From Macrotis lagotis (Eukaryota; Chordata; Mammalia; Peramelemorphia; Peramelidae), in contig NC_133663.1 in assembly GCF_037893015.1 (NCBI RefSeq), positions 224,709,564-224,773,563 on the forward strand: 64,000 nucleotides of DNA. The letters are read 5' to 3'. Positions 10,586 to 23,879 of this stretch are shown one piece after another. Below the pieces are notes generated by a model. The model did no database searches. It was given only the letters and a program-made list of their open reading frames with translations, and was not told the origin of the DNA. Within the stretch, counting starts at the first letter, position 1. Every line of letters begins with the position of its first letter. The position numbers and the translations under genes are program-made.

Positions 10586-10844
10586 AAGGAGAGGAATTTT
10601 AACATGGAATCATGAATTTTTTAATATAAAATTTGATATAGTCCAATATAACTGGCTTCTTATTTAATTCTACTTAATTAAATACATGATTCTGAGAAGG
10701 GGTCCATAGACTTTATCAAACTACCAAAGGGGTCCATAAAACAATGAAAATTAGGAACTTCTATTCAGTCTACAAAATGAAAAGTACCAGTAGGAAATGA
10801 AACAAGATTTTTAAAAAAAATGTTCTGTATTTTTTATATTTCAT

Positions 10845-11335
10845 TCTTTCAATCATTAGTTTATTTTAATTGCACATTTACTTTCTGCTTCTTCCATTTC
10901 TCCTTTTCTCCAATGGAACAATAAAAATAAAATAAAAAATAAAACCCTCATAACAAATATACACAGCCCAGAAAAACAAATTCCCATATTGTCCATGTCC
11001 AAAAATGAATGGCTCATTCTACATTTTAATTCCATCATCTCTGTGACATGAGATAGGTAGCATGCTCCATCTTTAGTCTTCTAGTGTCATGGTTTATCAT
11101 TATGCTGATCAAAGTTCTAAAACCTTTCCAAGTTGCAATTCTTTGATTCTGCTCACTTTACACTCCATTAGTTCATAGTCTCAGTCTCCTCGAGGGTTGT
11201 CGCTTTTGTCATTCTTGTGGAACAACAATATTTCATTATATTTACATACCATAATTGGTTTAGCAATTTCCCACTGGATAGGCACCCCTTCAGTTTCCAG
11301 TTTTGTATGAATCATTTATATTTCTACACAATGAC
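10845..11335 (-). mobile_element. L1 3'-end fragment (antisense)
   Basis: Minus-strand 3' part of a marsupial L1. On plus, 'CCACTGGATAGGCACCCCTT' and 'AATATTTCATTATATTTACA' match the L1 3'-terminal region (typically 'ccaattgatgggcacccc' and 'aatattccattacattcat'). A T-rich start near 10845 is the reverse of the poly(A) end. Confidence 0.6.
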
Positions 11336-11349
11336 TGTTGAGAAGATAT

Positions 11350-11590
11350 TAATAACACATTTATCTAGTGTTTTTCACTTAGCAAGGCAGAAAAGCAACA
11401 TTGTGAAATAGGTATTGTGAGGACGATGATGATTATCACCCCCATTTTACAGATAAGAAAACTGAGACCTAAAGTTTGTGATTTGACTAGGGTCACATGT
11501 CATAAGCAACAGAGTCGGGCTCTTCTTCAATTGTATGATTTTAAATCAAGAGTTCTTTCCACTGTCTTTTTTTTCCACTGTCTTTTAGAA
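11350..11590 (-). repeat. CORE-SINE (antisense)
   Basis: 'CCCATTTTACAGATAAGAAA', 'GACTAGGGTCACATGTCATA' and a head at 'TTCTTTCCACTGTC' mark a minus-strand CORE-SINE. Decayed; TSD not found. Confidence 0.6.
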
Positions 11591-11954
11591 AGTGGATAAG
11601 TCAGCTCCTACGTCCTGGGGTTCTCAAAGGAGAACAACTCAAAAATAATGAAAAGGTCTTCAGAACAAGATGCTGGAAGATAATTCCAAAGAGAATGAAG
11701 AAGTACATGCCTATGGAGATTGCATTCAACAGTCATTAATTAAGCAACTATTATATTCAAGACAATGTATTAGGGACTGGGGATATAAATTAAAAATCAG
11801 ACCAAACAAACAGGTTCTTTGTCCCCAAGGAATTAATTCATTTTCTACCAGGAAAATTTTCAAGTATAATGCAAGGTAAGATGTGAGTGGAAGTCTATGG
11901 AGAGTTCATTTACAGAGTCACCTTTAAAGAAGAAAATGTAAGAGATGGCTATAA
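11591..11954. other. No gene recognised
   Basis: Unassigned. The open stretch at 11670-11879 contains 'AAGCAACTATTATATTCAAG' and 'TTAGGGACTGGGGATATAAA', wording common in marsupial repeat DNA, so it is probably repeat-derived and not coding. Confidence 0.45.
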
Positions 11955-12200
11955 TAACTAGTATTACATTGTGTCTTACAGTTTGAAAAGTGCCTTAAAT
12001 TATAAGTTTATTTTATCCTCGTAACAACCCTAGGGGGTAGGTGCTATTGTTACTCTAATTTTATAGATGAGAAAACTGAAGTAGACAGAGGCTAAATGAC
12101 TTGTTTAGGTCCTCACAGCTACTTAATGTTTGAGGCTAGATTTGAATTTGATGTTGATTTTGATGTTGGGTTTTATGTTATATCTACACTATCCTAGATG
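11955..12200 (-). repeat. CORE-SINE (antisense)
   Basis: 'AATTTTATAGATGAGAAAAC' and 'CTAAATGACTTGTTTAGGTC' mark the body, and 'TTGAAAAGTGCCTTAAATTA' the tail side. Old copy. Confidence 0.6.
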
Positions 12201-12639
12201 CCTCAGGAGTTATGAATGTTGATTGTTGAAGATGAAGATATGAAGATTTAGTAAGATACCATATGAACATTGTCTGGAAGGATAGGGCCAATAAGAACTG
12301 AGATTTCTGATAAATACTAAAGCCATTTAAAAAAAATCAGCTATCTTGAAACAAAGAGAATTGCTAGCAAAGGTATAGGACACCAGTTTAGAGGGAAGAG
12401 GAAATGATTATGGGTAAGAGAAAGGACTACTCAATTCCCATGTCTCTTATGTCTTTCCAATCACAAAAAGTTATCTTCAACCTGAGAAATAAAACCAAAG
12501 ATAGGAGATGATGACCAGAAAGTGTCTTTTAGTCCTAGATCTATTTATACATTGTACAATTAAACCTTCTTTCAATAAAAGAATCACTTGTCTACAGAGC
12601 AGGCCCTTCTCAAATAAATCCTATACATAGTTGTTCAAT

Positions 12640-12840
12640 ATTTGGGAGGCTAAGTGGCACAGTGAATAGAGTGCCAGACTTTCTCCACTATGATGCTTAG
12701 CTTCCCAACTATTGAACAAAATCAGATTTAAATGACTTGCTCAGGATCACACAACTAGCAGTTGTTTGAGACTGGATTGGAACCCCAGAAAAAAGAGTCT
12801 TCCTGACTCCAGTCTAGCACTGCTACATGGCTATTCTGTC
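12640..12840. repeat. Two SINE fragments in opposite orientation
   Basis: A plus-strand head ('GGGAGGCTAAGTGGCACAGT', about 12,647) is followed after about 70 bp by a minus-strand body and head ('AAATGACTTGCTCAGGATCA', 'AGAGTCTTCCTGACTCCAGT'). This suggests insertion of one SINE into another or a small inversion. Confidence 0.5.
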
Positions 12841-12984
12841 AAATGTCTCCAGACTGCTACAAAAATTGAATACAATTCAATCCATCCTACACATAAAAAA
12901 GTGTCTTTGCTAAAATATAGGTCTCATCCTGCTACCCCCAGGACAAATTCCACTGTCTCTACATAGCCTGAGAAGGGGTAATAT

Positions 12985-13440
12985 ATGCATACCTCTTTTA
13001 TATGACAATAGAACCTCAATCTTTCCTACCTTTCCCATCTTTTTAGACTTTATCTCGCTCCTTGTGATTTAGCCACAGCAGCCCAGTTACTGCTTTTTGC
13101 ACTCTTAATATCTCTCCTTTTTTTTTTGCTTTCATTGTTCTACATATCTTGAATAGGCTCCCACCTCATCTATCCCTCTTGACATCCTTTGTTTCCTTCA
13201 AGACAGCTCAAGCATTATTTTCTTATTGAAACCTTATCTCCCAGTTGCTGGTGTATCTCTTCCACAAATCAGGAGTATTAATTTTAATATATTCTTTATC
13301 TATTTTTATGTATATACATTTTCTCTAGCATTGTAATATGAATTCCTTGAGGGTAGGAACTATTTTCTTTTGTCTTTCTAGTCTCATTGCCCATTACAGT
13401 GACTGGTACATAATAAGTACAATAAAAAAATTCTTGGTTC
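12985..13440 (+). repeat. L2 3'-end fossil
   Basis: Plus-strand L2 ending: 'CTTCAAGACAGCTCAAGCAT' (about 13,197), 'AATTCCTTGAGGGTAGGAAC' (about 13,340) and 'GACTGGTACATAATAAGTAC' (about 13,401). It matches the standard L2 tail order. Non-coding remnant. Confidence 0.75.
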
Positions 13441-15515
13441 ACTATAGATGGGGTCTTTGTTGTGAGTCAACTGCCAATCGCTTAAGATTTGACTTGAGTC
13501 TGAGACACTGGGTAAAAGTGGGATAGGACTATGATGGGTAAAAAATGAAATAACTGAGGGAAAAAAAGGCTCAAACTTCTGAGAACATTGATTTATTAAG
13601 CAATGCATGTCATTTGCAAAACAAATTTGAACCAGGTCCACTCAGATTATCCCTGGACCCTGGGGAGACAGATTTTTATGAATTAAAAACAAATAATTAA
13701 CAGGATATAAACCAGGATGCAAGATTCGGTAATCTGATTTCCAACTAAGGGAAAGATTAAGATCTTTCTGAATGAATTTTGAAAGTTGGGAGAGGGAAGG
13801 GTGAACAGGTGCAGTTCTCTGAAATTAGAAAAAGAGGTGTCCCATTTATCCCCTGTCCATCCCCGCCCCGTGTCTGTATTCAATTAAAGGAACAAGGAAA
13901 CTGATTGACCAGGACATCATCAGCTTTCCGATAAGACACATGGGTTGCTTGAGATGTGTAATTGTGATGCAATAAAGTTTGCTCATAATTTCTATAATTA
14001 AATACAGTTTTTTTCACAAGACAAATTGGACTAGGCCCATAATTGAATAGAAAGGGAATTGAGCTAGATCCAGAATTAAGTCACAAGATGGAGTCAATGT
14101 GGTTCATTCAATTCCCACAATTCCCACAGGAGGGAGAATGGAGAGGGAATCTGGGTAGAAGAAGGATGCTATGCATGGTAGATTATGTTGGTTGTTGTCT
14201 AGGAAGTGTCTCAGGTCTGGTCCAGGTGTCAGAATGGAAGAGAAAAGAGTCCAAAATAGCAATACATTAAAAGCTAATGCTTTTAAGCCACTAACTTGTT
14301 TTCTATTCTAATTGAGTAGGACATTTAAGGGAGAAAAATAGCATTGTTGAACGAATAGGGCTAACCTTAAAATACAAAACATGAAATGCTAACAAATCCA
14401 AGAGGCTTATCTGGATTGTGAAAATCATATGGAGCAATGCTCAAAAAGGTTATAGCAGGAAGCATTTAGTTAGTCTGAAATGGAAAGTGAAATGAGTAAT
14501 GAAAAACAGGCTGCAATTCTAGGCTAAAACATGAGCTATTATCTATCATAATAAAAGCTGAGAACAACCACTTCTGTTTTTATCAAAAGGCCCAAAATGT
14601 TAAGAGCAGAGGAAAAATAAAATCTAAAACCACATACTGTACTCATTTTTTTATCCCAATCTAGTATTTAAGATTTCATCATTTGGAGTCCTTTATTTAC
14701 AATGATGTTTTTCAAACTTTAGAGAAAAGAGGTAGTGATGGTATATGAGATTTAAAAAAAATGATTGTCTTTTATATACAAGTATGGCATTATTGACTCA
14801 GGAGTGGGATGGTTGCTGCAATCCACAGATATTTTTCAGGTTGAAAGGATGGGTTTGTATTGATTTATCCACCCACTCCAGCCTGGATTCCCTTATGACC
14901 AACCATATACATTTATGAGATGACCATAGGAGGTCAAAGGTACAGGTAGAGACCACGAAATAGAGTATAAACAATGGCTCCCAAGAACATTGAATCTCTG
15001 GCTTTCTTAAAATAATATTTTAATCAGTTGTCTTGGATGGCCACAGATAGAATAGATGGAAAGGAATGTTATCAATCATAAAAAAAGGAAATAAAATTTC
15101 CAAAGGAGAAATTTGGGAGAAAGAAAGGGGAATTGACTGTGAGCTTAATGTATATTCCCCATGATGTGATTAAATTATATTGTACTTTCATAAGGTTTGT
15201 GAGCTTTTTGATATTTTTGATTGCATTGAATTGAAAAGCTAAAGCTAAGCTTTGATTATATGATAAATGGCTTTTAATAATGATCAACAAGTATTAAATT
15301 ATGTACCTCACTCCCTTTAATAAGAGGGTCCTAGAGTTAGAATTGTTCTTTGGGTGGAGGAATAGAAGATAGAGAAAATGAATCTCCTCTAGCTACAGGT
15401 TTTTCTACCATTTTGCAAGTGATGCATATTAACTGTCATTCAGCAGGCATTTATTAAGTACTCACTATATGTTGGACATATAGACAAAAATAAAACAATG
15501 CGCTAAAGGAACTTG
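13441..15515. other. Two kb without recognisable gene or repeat
   Basis: Single-copy-looking, AT-rich. Open stretches at 13384-13641, 13683-13883 and 14043-14270 are short, lack known domains and have no plausible exon context. Possible ancient fragments near 14,640-15,290 cannot be assigned. Confidence 0.45.
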
Positions 15516-15519
15516 TAGT

Positions 15520-15770
15520 TGAAGTCTAGTTATTTTAGTCATGTCCAATTTTTCGTGATCCCATTTGGGGTTTCCTTGACAAAGATAGTGGAGAGATTTA
15601 CCGTTTCCTTTTCCAGCTCATTTTATAGATGACGAAACTGAAGCAAATAGGGTTAAGTGACTTGCCCAGAGTCCCACAAGTAGTGTCTGAGATAAGATTT
15701 GAACTTAGGAAGATGAGGCTTTTTGATTCCAGACTCAGTGCTGTATCCATTATACCATCCAGCTTTCTGT
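15520..15770 (-). mobile_element. SINE with RTE-like tail (antisense)
   Basis: Tail at left on plus ('CGTGATCCCATTTGGGGTTT'), body 'GGGTTAAGTGACTTGCCCAG', head at right ('GTGCTGTATCCATTATACCA'). Confidence 0.8.
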
Positions 15771-16199
15771 GTGACTTTCCATCAAGAATCATACCATGTA
15801 TATACCATGTAGAGTATATGATGCATATTTTCATATTGCATATATAGTGTGGGCAATGGAAAATAGATATTTCCTGGGATTTGAAAAAATAAGACTTTTT
15901 TTTTACTTCAGATGAATGACTGGTTTATGAAGGAGGTTTCATTGCTGGCATTTGTATTATCAGTGCCTAATACTGTATCTGATATGGTGCTGTTTTTCAT
16001 ATTTGAATCCCAACACAGTACCATGAACACATTCAAATGCTCCATTGAATTTTTCAATCTAAGTGATGCGGAATATTCTTACCAATGATTCAGAGGGCAC
16101 ATCTATCTATGCCTGCCTAGCCTTTCCTGTCCATCTCCTCCCCAAAAGTTTACCATGGTGACTTCACTCAGAATGCTGAGGCTCTCCAGCTCTGAGTCA

Positions 16200-16405
16200 G
16201 TGGGCTGAACCTCAAGTCAAGAACACCTGAATTCATATCTAGCCTCTGATACTGACAAATTGTGTGACTCTGGGAAAGTCACTCTCACAGACCCAATTTC
16301 CCCAGTACAATAGTGATAATAATAGGACCTTTCTCCTGAGTTACCATGAGGATGTATATAAATTGTTTTTCAAACTTTAAAATGCTATAAACTGTTATTC
16401 ATTCA
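16200..16405 (+). repeat. CORE-SINE (MIR-like)
   Basis: 'TTGTGTGACTCTGGGAAAGT', 'AATAGTGATAATAATAGGAC' and 'AGTTACCATGAGGATGTATA' follow the MIR body-CORE-tail order. Diverged. Confidence 0.6.
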
Positions 16406-16441
16406 TTTATTTATTTGTTTGTTTGTTTGCTTATTATTATG

Positions 16442-16680
16442 GTGCAATTAGGTGGCATAGTAGTAGAGGACTGGGCCTGTAATCAGAAAGACCTGAGTTC
16501 AAATCCAGTCTCACACTCTTACTGTGTGACCCTCAGCGAATCACTTAACCCTGTTTATCTGAGTTTTGTTGTCTGTAAAATGATCTGGAGAAGGAAATGG
16601 CAAACCACTCTAGTATCTTTGCCAAGAAAACTCCAAATAGGGTCACAAAGAGTCAGATGTGACTGGACAGCAGCAACAAT
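16442..16680 (+). mobile_element. SINE with RTE-like tail, with TSD
   Basis: Complete copy: head 'CAATTAGGTGGCATAGTAGT', B-box-like 'GAGTTCAAATCCAG', body, then tail 'CTCTAGTATCTTTGCCAAGA' and 'GGGTCACAAAGAGTCAGATG'. An 11-bp direct repeat 'TTATTATTATG' flanks it (16431-16441 and 16681-16691), but it is low-complexity, so the TSD is only probable. Confidence 0.85.
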
Positions 16681-16707
16681 TTATTATTATGATGATTAAT
16701 TTTCTTT

Positions 16708-16857
16708 CTATTTTTTTAAGGTGAGGCAATGGTTTAACCCAAGGTTTGCCCAAGGTCACATAGCTAGTAAGTGTCAAGGGTCTGAGGGCTGATTTGAACT
16801 CTGGTCCTCCTGCCTCTAGGGCTGGTGCTCTATGTACTGTGTCATCTGGCTGTCCCC
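16708..16857 (-). mobile_element. tRNA-derived SINE, A-tailed
   Basis: Minus-strand copy just downstream of the RTE-tailed SINE. A 9-bp repeat 'ATTTTCTTT' flanks it (16699-16707, 16858-16866). Several internal indels. Confidence 0.85.
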
Positions 16858-17435
16858 ATTTTCTTTTGATAATATGATGATTCTAGTAGTGTATGTCAGA
16901 TGTAATCACATGAGGAAATGCTTAATACATATTTTTGAATGAACTACTTACCATTTAATGAACTATTTAACACTTTTGACCAGTTGTCATGCAGATTTAT
17001 GCTTAAATTATTGTTCACACAAATAGTTAGAATTAGTTTTCATTTTACAAAGTCAAATTGTACTAGCAATGGAGTCTACTTCTAAATGTTCTATTCTCAG
17101 TGATGGCACAATCACTGAATCTCAGACTTTGAAGGACTCTCAGATTTTTCTAGCTCATCTGAACAGAAATTCTTTACTGTGACATCTTTAAAAAGTAATC
17201 CTCCATTTTCAGCTTGAAAGACTCCAGTGTTGGGTGATTAATTTTTACCTTCAGCTAGTTACTCTAACTCTCTTCATTCTCCATCTCCAAATTGTATGTA
17301 GCGTTATCCCTTTTTTTCTTGCATCCCATCCTAATGTGCTGTTTGAGCTTTAAGAGTAAAATGATGTCTATGTGTGTTAAATATGATATTGTCTGGTTAC
17401 TTAATTTTTCTTCAGGCCTATATGTTTGTCTTATA

Positions 17436-17596
17436 GATACTTGTTTTTCAGTCACATCTAACTCTTCTGACTCCATTTGGGGTTTTCTTGTCAAAAAATA
17501 CAAAGTAGTTTACCATTTCCTTCTCCAACTCATCTTACAGATCAAAAAACTCAAGCAAACAGGGTTAAATGACTTGTCCAGAATCACACAATTGCT
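17436..17596 (-). mobile_element. SINE with RTE-like tail, head missing
   Basis: Tail and body on the minus strand ('TGACTCCATTTGGGGTTTTC', 'GGGTTAAATGACTTGTCCAG'). It stops where the next repeat begins at 17,597, so the tRNA-like head is lost or interrupted. Confidence 0.7.
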
Positions 17597-18035
17597 TGTT
17601 GTTCCTTCTTTGTTCTTGAGGAGGATCAATGACATCATGAGGATGATGTCTTGACTTGTAATGAAATTAAATTTAAATGATGCAGAGTTGGGGTGGCTAG
17701 GTGGTGCAGTGGATAAAAGCACTGGCCCTGGAGTCAGGAGTAACTGGGTTCAAATCTGGTCTCAGACTGTTAATAATTACCTAGCTGTGTGGCCTTGGGC
17801 AAGCCACTTAACCCCATTTGGCTTGCAAAAAATCTAAAGAAAAAATAAATGATGTAGAGTTACACAAAGTGCTCCTTCAAATTCATTGGAGTTTAGTGAA
17901 AAGACATAAGTCAAGATGATTGGCAATAGCCCAATTGCCCAGAATCACATAGATAGTAAGTGTCTGAGGCTAGAATGGAACTCAGAAACATGAGCTTGAC
18001 TCCAGGATCAGAACTCTAGCCATTGTGCCAGCTAG
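17597..18035 (-). repeat. Non-coding repeat sharing the zinc-finger LINE terminus, split by a SINE
   Basis: The left edge 'TTGTTGTTCCTTCTTTGTTC', then 'AGGATCAATGACATCATGAG' and 'GATGTCTTGACTTG', recurs at 22,386 and 53,895 and, inverted, at 62,440. The edge resembles the terminus of the LINE at 1,228 and 57,768. A complete SINE (17690-17846) lies inside, bounded by a 15-bp duplication of this repeat. Confidence 0.55.
17690..17846 (+). mobile_element. tRNA-derived SINE, A-tailed, with TSD
   Basis: Full-length: 'GGGGTGGCTAGGTGGTGCAG' head, B-box-like 'GGGTTCAAATCTGG', 'CCCCATTTGGCTTGCAAAAA' end. TSD 'AAATGATGYAGAGTT' (17675-17689, 17847-17861, one mismatch). Confidence 0.95.
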
Positions 18036-18060
18036 TTGCCTATATTTGTCTTAGATCCCT

Positions 18061-18640
18061 GCTCAGATCCACTGAATTATGCTTCATTCTGAATTCAGAT
18101 ACCATCAATTCTTTCTCTGGGGATGGATAACATTCTTTTATCATAAATCCTTCAGAGCTTTCTTGAAATCTATTTTATCTTTATTGATGACTCTTTCTTG
18201 TTTTTTATGTTGAGTCATTTCTTAATATCTTCTCACTCCCCCACCAATGAGTCATACATTGTAACAAGATTTTATTTTTTTAAGTAATACTTTATTTCCC
18301 TATCTACATATAAAAATAATTTTTAACATTTTTTTTTAAATTGGAGTTTAATTTCTCTTCCTCTCCCTGAGACAATAAGCAATTTGATGTGGGGTGTACA
18401 TATATAACTGTGCAAAACATATTTCCATATTAGTCATGCTGTGAAAGAAACATAGACTCCCCCAAAACATGTAAAAAATAAAGTGAATATAGTAATGTTT
18501 GATCTGCATTCAGATTCATCAGTTCTTTCTCTGGATGTGGATAGTGTTTTTCATCCTGAGTCCTTTTGAATTTGTCTTGGATTGTCTGAGAATAACTAAG
18601 TCATTCACAGTTAATCATCATAAAATATTTCTATGTAACA
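18061..18640 (-). mobile_element. L1 3'-UTR sequence (antisense), probably two fragments
   Basis: Minus-strand L1 3' ends. Two separate stretches carry the same 3'-UTR words: 'CATCAATTCTTTCTCTGGGG' (about 18,106) and 'CATCAGTTCTTTCTCTGGAT' (about 18,517). 'CATATTAGTCATGCTGTGAA' and 'ATAAGCAATTTGATGTGGGG' complete the second. The repeat within about 400 bp suggests two nested or tandem L1 ends. Confidence 0.75.
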
Positions 18641-18996
18641 AAGATTTTAAATGAAATAGGGAAAAATTTCAGCAAAACCAACCATAATACAGCAACAATA
18701 TCATATACATTCTTCATCCATAGTATCTCACCTCTTTAATAGAGGGAAGAATGAAACTTTTAACTGGGGAAGGAGGACCTCCCTACATTTTAGTGTGCTG
18801 TATATATGGAATTGTTGGAGGGAAAAAATATTGATTTTTAAAATCACATTTCTTTTTGAGGAAGTTCTGGGTGAGAAGACAGAGAATAAGATGAACAGGA
18901 GTGAGGGAAATAGGATAAAGGGAAATACAGTTTGCATTGGTAACTGAGGAAAAATATTGAAAGATATATTGATAAATGCCTCATTTCTCAAACATA
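18641..18996. other. No gene recognised
   Basis: Short AT-rich stretch between two L1 ends. No coding or repeat assignment. Confidence 0.4.
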
Positions 18997-20035
18997 GAGA
19001 ACTGAGTCAAATTTATAAAAATAAGAGCTATTCCCCAATTGATAACTGAGCAGAAGATATGAAGTTTTTAGATGAGGTTATCAATACTATCTCTATCCAT
19101 ATTAGAAAAATGCTCTACCTCACTATTGTTTGGAGAAATAAAAATCAAAACAATTCTGAGGTATTAGATGTACTAATAGGACAAAAAAACAAAAATTACA
19201 AATGTTAGAGTGGATATAGAGAAAATGAGACATTAATGCAGTATTCACTATTTGAAATTATTCAGCCATTCTGTAGAGCAATTTGGAATATGCCCAATGG
19301 GTTATAAAACCATGAATACCCTTTGATCAAGCAATGTCACTTCTAGGTCTGAATTCCAAAAATGATGAATAACAAAAAGCAAAAGGACCTGTATATAAAG
19401 AGATATTTATAGCAGTTCTTTTCTGGTAGCAAGGGATTGGAATTTGAAGGAATACCCATCAGTTGGGGGAATGGCTAAACAAATTGTGGTATGTGATTAT
19501 GATGAAATGCGATTCTGCTATGAGAAATGATGAGCAGGATGTTCTCAATAAATCCTGGAAAGGCTTATATGAGTAGATGCAATGGGAAATGGGATATATA
19601 CAAAGTAACAGCAATATTGTAGGACTATAAGTTGTGAATGACAGGTTTTCTCAGCAGTGCTGTGATACAAGACAGCTCTGAAGAATTTATAATAAAAGGA
19701 TGTTATACATCCCCAGAGAAAGAACTGATGGTATCTGAATTCAAATTGAAGCATAATTCTTTTTTATTTTATTTTATTTTATTTTATCTTTCTTGAGGTT
19801 TCTTTTTGGGAGGGGTTGAGATCTATGTTTTCTTTCACAACATGACTATTATGAAAATTTTCATAACTACACATTTTTAAACTATATCAAATTGCTTGCT
19901 CTCTCAATGAGGGGTGGGATGGGGGGAAAGGAGATAATTTAGAACTCACAGTTTTAAAATCAAATGTTAAAATGTTTTTACATGTAACTGGGGAAAATAA
20001 AATACTTAAGAAAAAAATTTAAAAATTAAAATCCA
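18997..20035 (+). mobile_element. 5'-truncated L1 3' end
   Basis: Plus-strand L1 3' kilobase, starting inside the end of ORF2: 'GAGCTATTCCCCAATTGATA' (about 19,026), 'GAGCAATTTGGAATATGCCC' (19,277), 'CATCAGTTGGGGGAATGGCT' (19,459), 'TGAGAAATGATGAGCAGGAT' (19,519), 'CACAACATGACTATTATGAA' (19,838) and a terminal 'GGGGAAAATAAAATACTTAA' with an A-rich tail. This is the usual 5'-truncated form of a marsupial L1. Many point changes. Confidence 0.85.
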
Positions 20036-20800
20036 CACTTTTTCCAGAAAATCTCATGAATTTCATAATGAGTTTTTTACCCACACATTCCTGCTAATGA
20101 ATATAAAGAATAACTATGCAGTAAATCTGGGCCTTCAAAACCTTGAACTTAAGATGACTCCAAAGCCTTAGGTGCAGGGGATAACATCAAAAATACCATC
20201 AGGTGGTTTATTTCTGTGCTGTTATCTCAGAGAAGACTATCACAACTAGATATTGGCATTGACTAAAAATGTACTCTGAGCTACTAAGGATCATTAAAAT
20301 ACTTCTCCATTTATCCTTGGTAATCAAGTCAGTCTTCTAATGGCGCTCCAATGACCTAGAAAGATAAAATAAGGATTAAAAAAAGAAAAGAATGATGAAT
20401 GGCACCAGTTGCAATGAACGAATTGAAATGTCCAATAAAATTATAACAAAATGTTACTCATGAACATGAATAGGTTCTGATATTTTGAATAAAATACATA
20501 TCAGGAACTATAAACTTCTAAGACATTATCAACATGGAGACCAGTTAACATGAGAAGACCACTAAAGATAATATACATGATGTTTTAGTTATCTTTGCTC
20601 TCTCTTATCCCTCTTTTTCATCTTTATGATGCTCTAATAGACTTTCTTGCATTACCTTAGTTGCTCCCCTAAAAGCTTTCCAATTAAATGGTCTCTTCAA
20701 AGGGATAGGGATTTCACCTGGGTAGTGGCAATTAGTTGTGATGATAAAGAGTTGACCTATAGACAAAGGAAAGTTATTTTGGGATTATCAGATGATAGAT
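20036..20800. other. No gene or repeat recognised
   Basis: AT-rich and unassigned. No long frame. Confidence 0.45.
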
Positions 20801-20804
20801 TTAG

Positions 20805-20975
20805 ATCTAGAGGGGACTTTGGGGTCATCCAGTTTAATTCTTTCAATCTGCACAAGAGGAATCAGAAGCCCAGAGAGATTAAATAACTTGCCTGGTATCA
20901 TGCAGGTAGGAAGGGTATGAAGTAGGATTTGAATCCAGATTTTCCTGACTTCAAATCCAATGCTTTAACTTGAAT
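20805..20975 (-). repeat. CORE-SINE (antisense)
   Basis: 'GGGGTCATCCAGTTTAATTC', 'AAATAACTTGCCTGGTATCA' and 'AGGATTTGAATCCAGATTTT' mark a minus-strand CORE-SINE of the THER1/MIR type. Confidence 0.65.
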
Positions 20976-22160
<1,185 letters not shown>

Positions 22161-22385
22161 ACACATTTACTTATAAATTATTTGCATATACAATTGTATT
22201 AATAATTATATATATTAGAAAACACAGAAAATGTAGAAATAAAAAAGATGACATAGATGAAGTAACATTTGATTTTAGAGTCAGGAAGAAGCCCCTTTAG
22301 TTTATTGGCTCAGAGAAGGAGTTGGTTAGAACTACTCTCAGGGAAAGTCACTTTGGCAGTAGTGTGTCATGAGCTGAAGTTTTTT

Positions 22386-22640
22386 TTTGTTGTTTGTCCT
22401 TCTAGAAGAGGTCCACTACATCAGGAAGGTTATATCATGACTTGCAAATGAATTTAAATGAGGTAGGGCTGTGTAAAGTCATCAGGCTCATTTTCTCCTC
22501 AGAAGCCATCTGGGTCCAGTGGCTCAATATGCCGGGGATGGCCCTGAACATAGATCTTGATCTTTTTAAATTAAGGCCTTTCCCATGGTTCAGTTTGACT
22601 GAGGCAACACCCATTCAGTGATTAAGGTTAGGTAAGAAGC
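22386..22640 (-). repeat. Non-coding repeat sharing the zinc-finger LINE terminus
   Basis: Same family as 17,597 and 53,895: 'TGTCCTTCTAGAAGAGGTCC' edge, 'TGACTTGCAAATGAATTTAA', 'GGGCTGTGTAAAGTCATCAG', 'CCATCTGGGTCCAGTGGC' and 'TTGACTGAGGCAACACCCAT'. Confidence 0.55.
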
Positions 22641-23879
22641 CCAAGAATGGTCTTTTTTATCAAGTCAAAAAATAATCAATCTGGGAAGGGAAGACCCTTA
22701 GGGATTCTGGCCAAAACAGGAACTATTGCTATTTACATTCACTCTGACAAATTAATGGCATGAATTGGAGGAAGGAGAGACTTGAGGCAGAGAGAGACCA
22801 ATTATGAGGTTAATAGTCCAGATGAGAGGTGATTAGGGCATTGATAAGAAGAAGAAGGATATGAGAAGGATCAGAGTTAGGCACGCAGACAAAAATATCA
22901 GATAACTAGATATATAGAGTAAGGAAGAGTTAGGATTTGAAGATGATACCAAGGTTGATTGGAAAGATAATGGTGCCCTTTGTAGAGGGAAGTTTGAAAA
23001 GGGAATTGGTTTTTGAGGTAATGATAATGTAATGAAATGTGCCATATAGATTACTACCCATCCATACCTGTTCATTCCATATGACTAATTCTGTCCCATC
23101 CAAAACAACAAGTAGAAGGAGATCTGGTACTTATTGGTCATTGTCTCAGATCACAAAGCCTAAGGGATGCCTGCTACAGCCTTGAGGTTATAGATGATTG
23201 GAGGTGGGTATGCTGAAAGAGACAGTATTTTTCCAATGATATCAACTACATCATGGTTAGGAATGTCTGAGGAACATTATACCTATAATAACACCAATAT
23301 CAGAAGGTGGGAGCCTGGGAACTTACACAGTGGTGGGATGGGGTGGAGTAGGGGAATTTTAAAGGATGAATATAAATCTGTTGTGCTTAAGATAAGCCCC
23401 ATGGCTGACAATCAGAGAAGCATGGAATGAAGTTCATTTTACCATGTTTCAGTTAGTTGATCACACATTCACTGGATCATGGTCCCTTTTGGATCATCTC
23501 ACAATTTCCAAAGGAACTCAGACTGCAAATCTGGAAACCACTGTTTTAGAGATACTTTTGGAAGAACTGAGTGATTGCCAGTATATGGCAGAGGTAGGCT
23601 TTAACTAAGGTCTTCTTTGTCTTGGGGTCAGTGCCCTATCCATTATTGACTCTCAAAAATCTAACCAGTTCTTTTAAAGCAACTTGACAAAATCAGTTAA
23701 GGACTTTAGATCACAATCTCCAACAAGAATAGGCATCACATTTTCTTCCTGTAAAGAAGTTCCTCATCCAATGTGCATATACAATAAAAAAAATCTTTTT
23801 GACAAAGTTGAAGAATTCCTCTGTCAATCCTTTATAGAGGAAGATATTTTTAAAATGTGCTTAAAATACAAGGGAACAC
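22641..23879. other. No gene or repeat recognised
   Basis: No coding signal. Short frames at 22833-23075 and 23194-23430 lack any recognisable domain. Confidence 0.45.
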
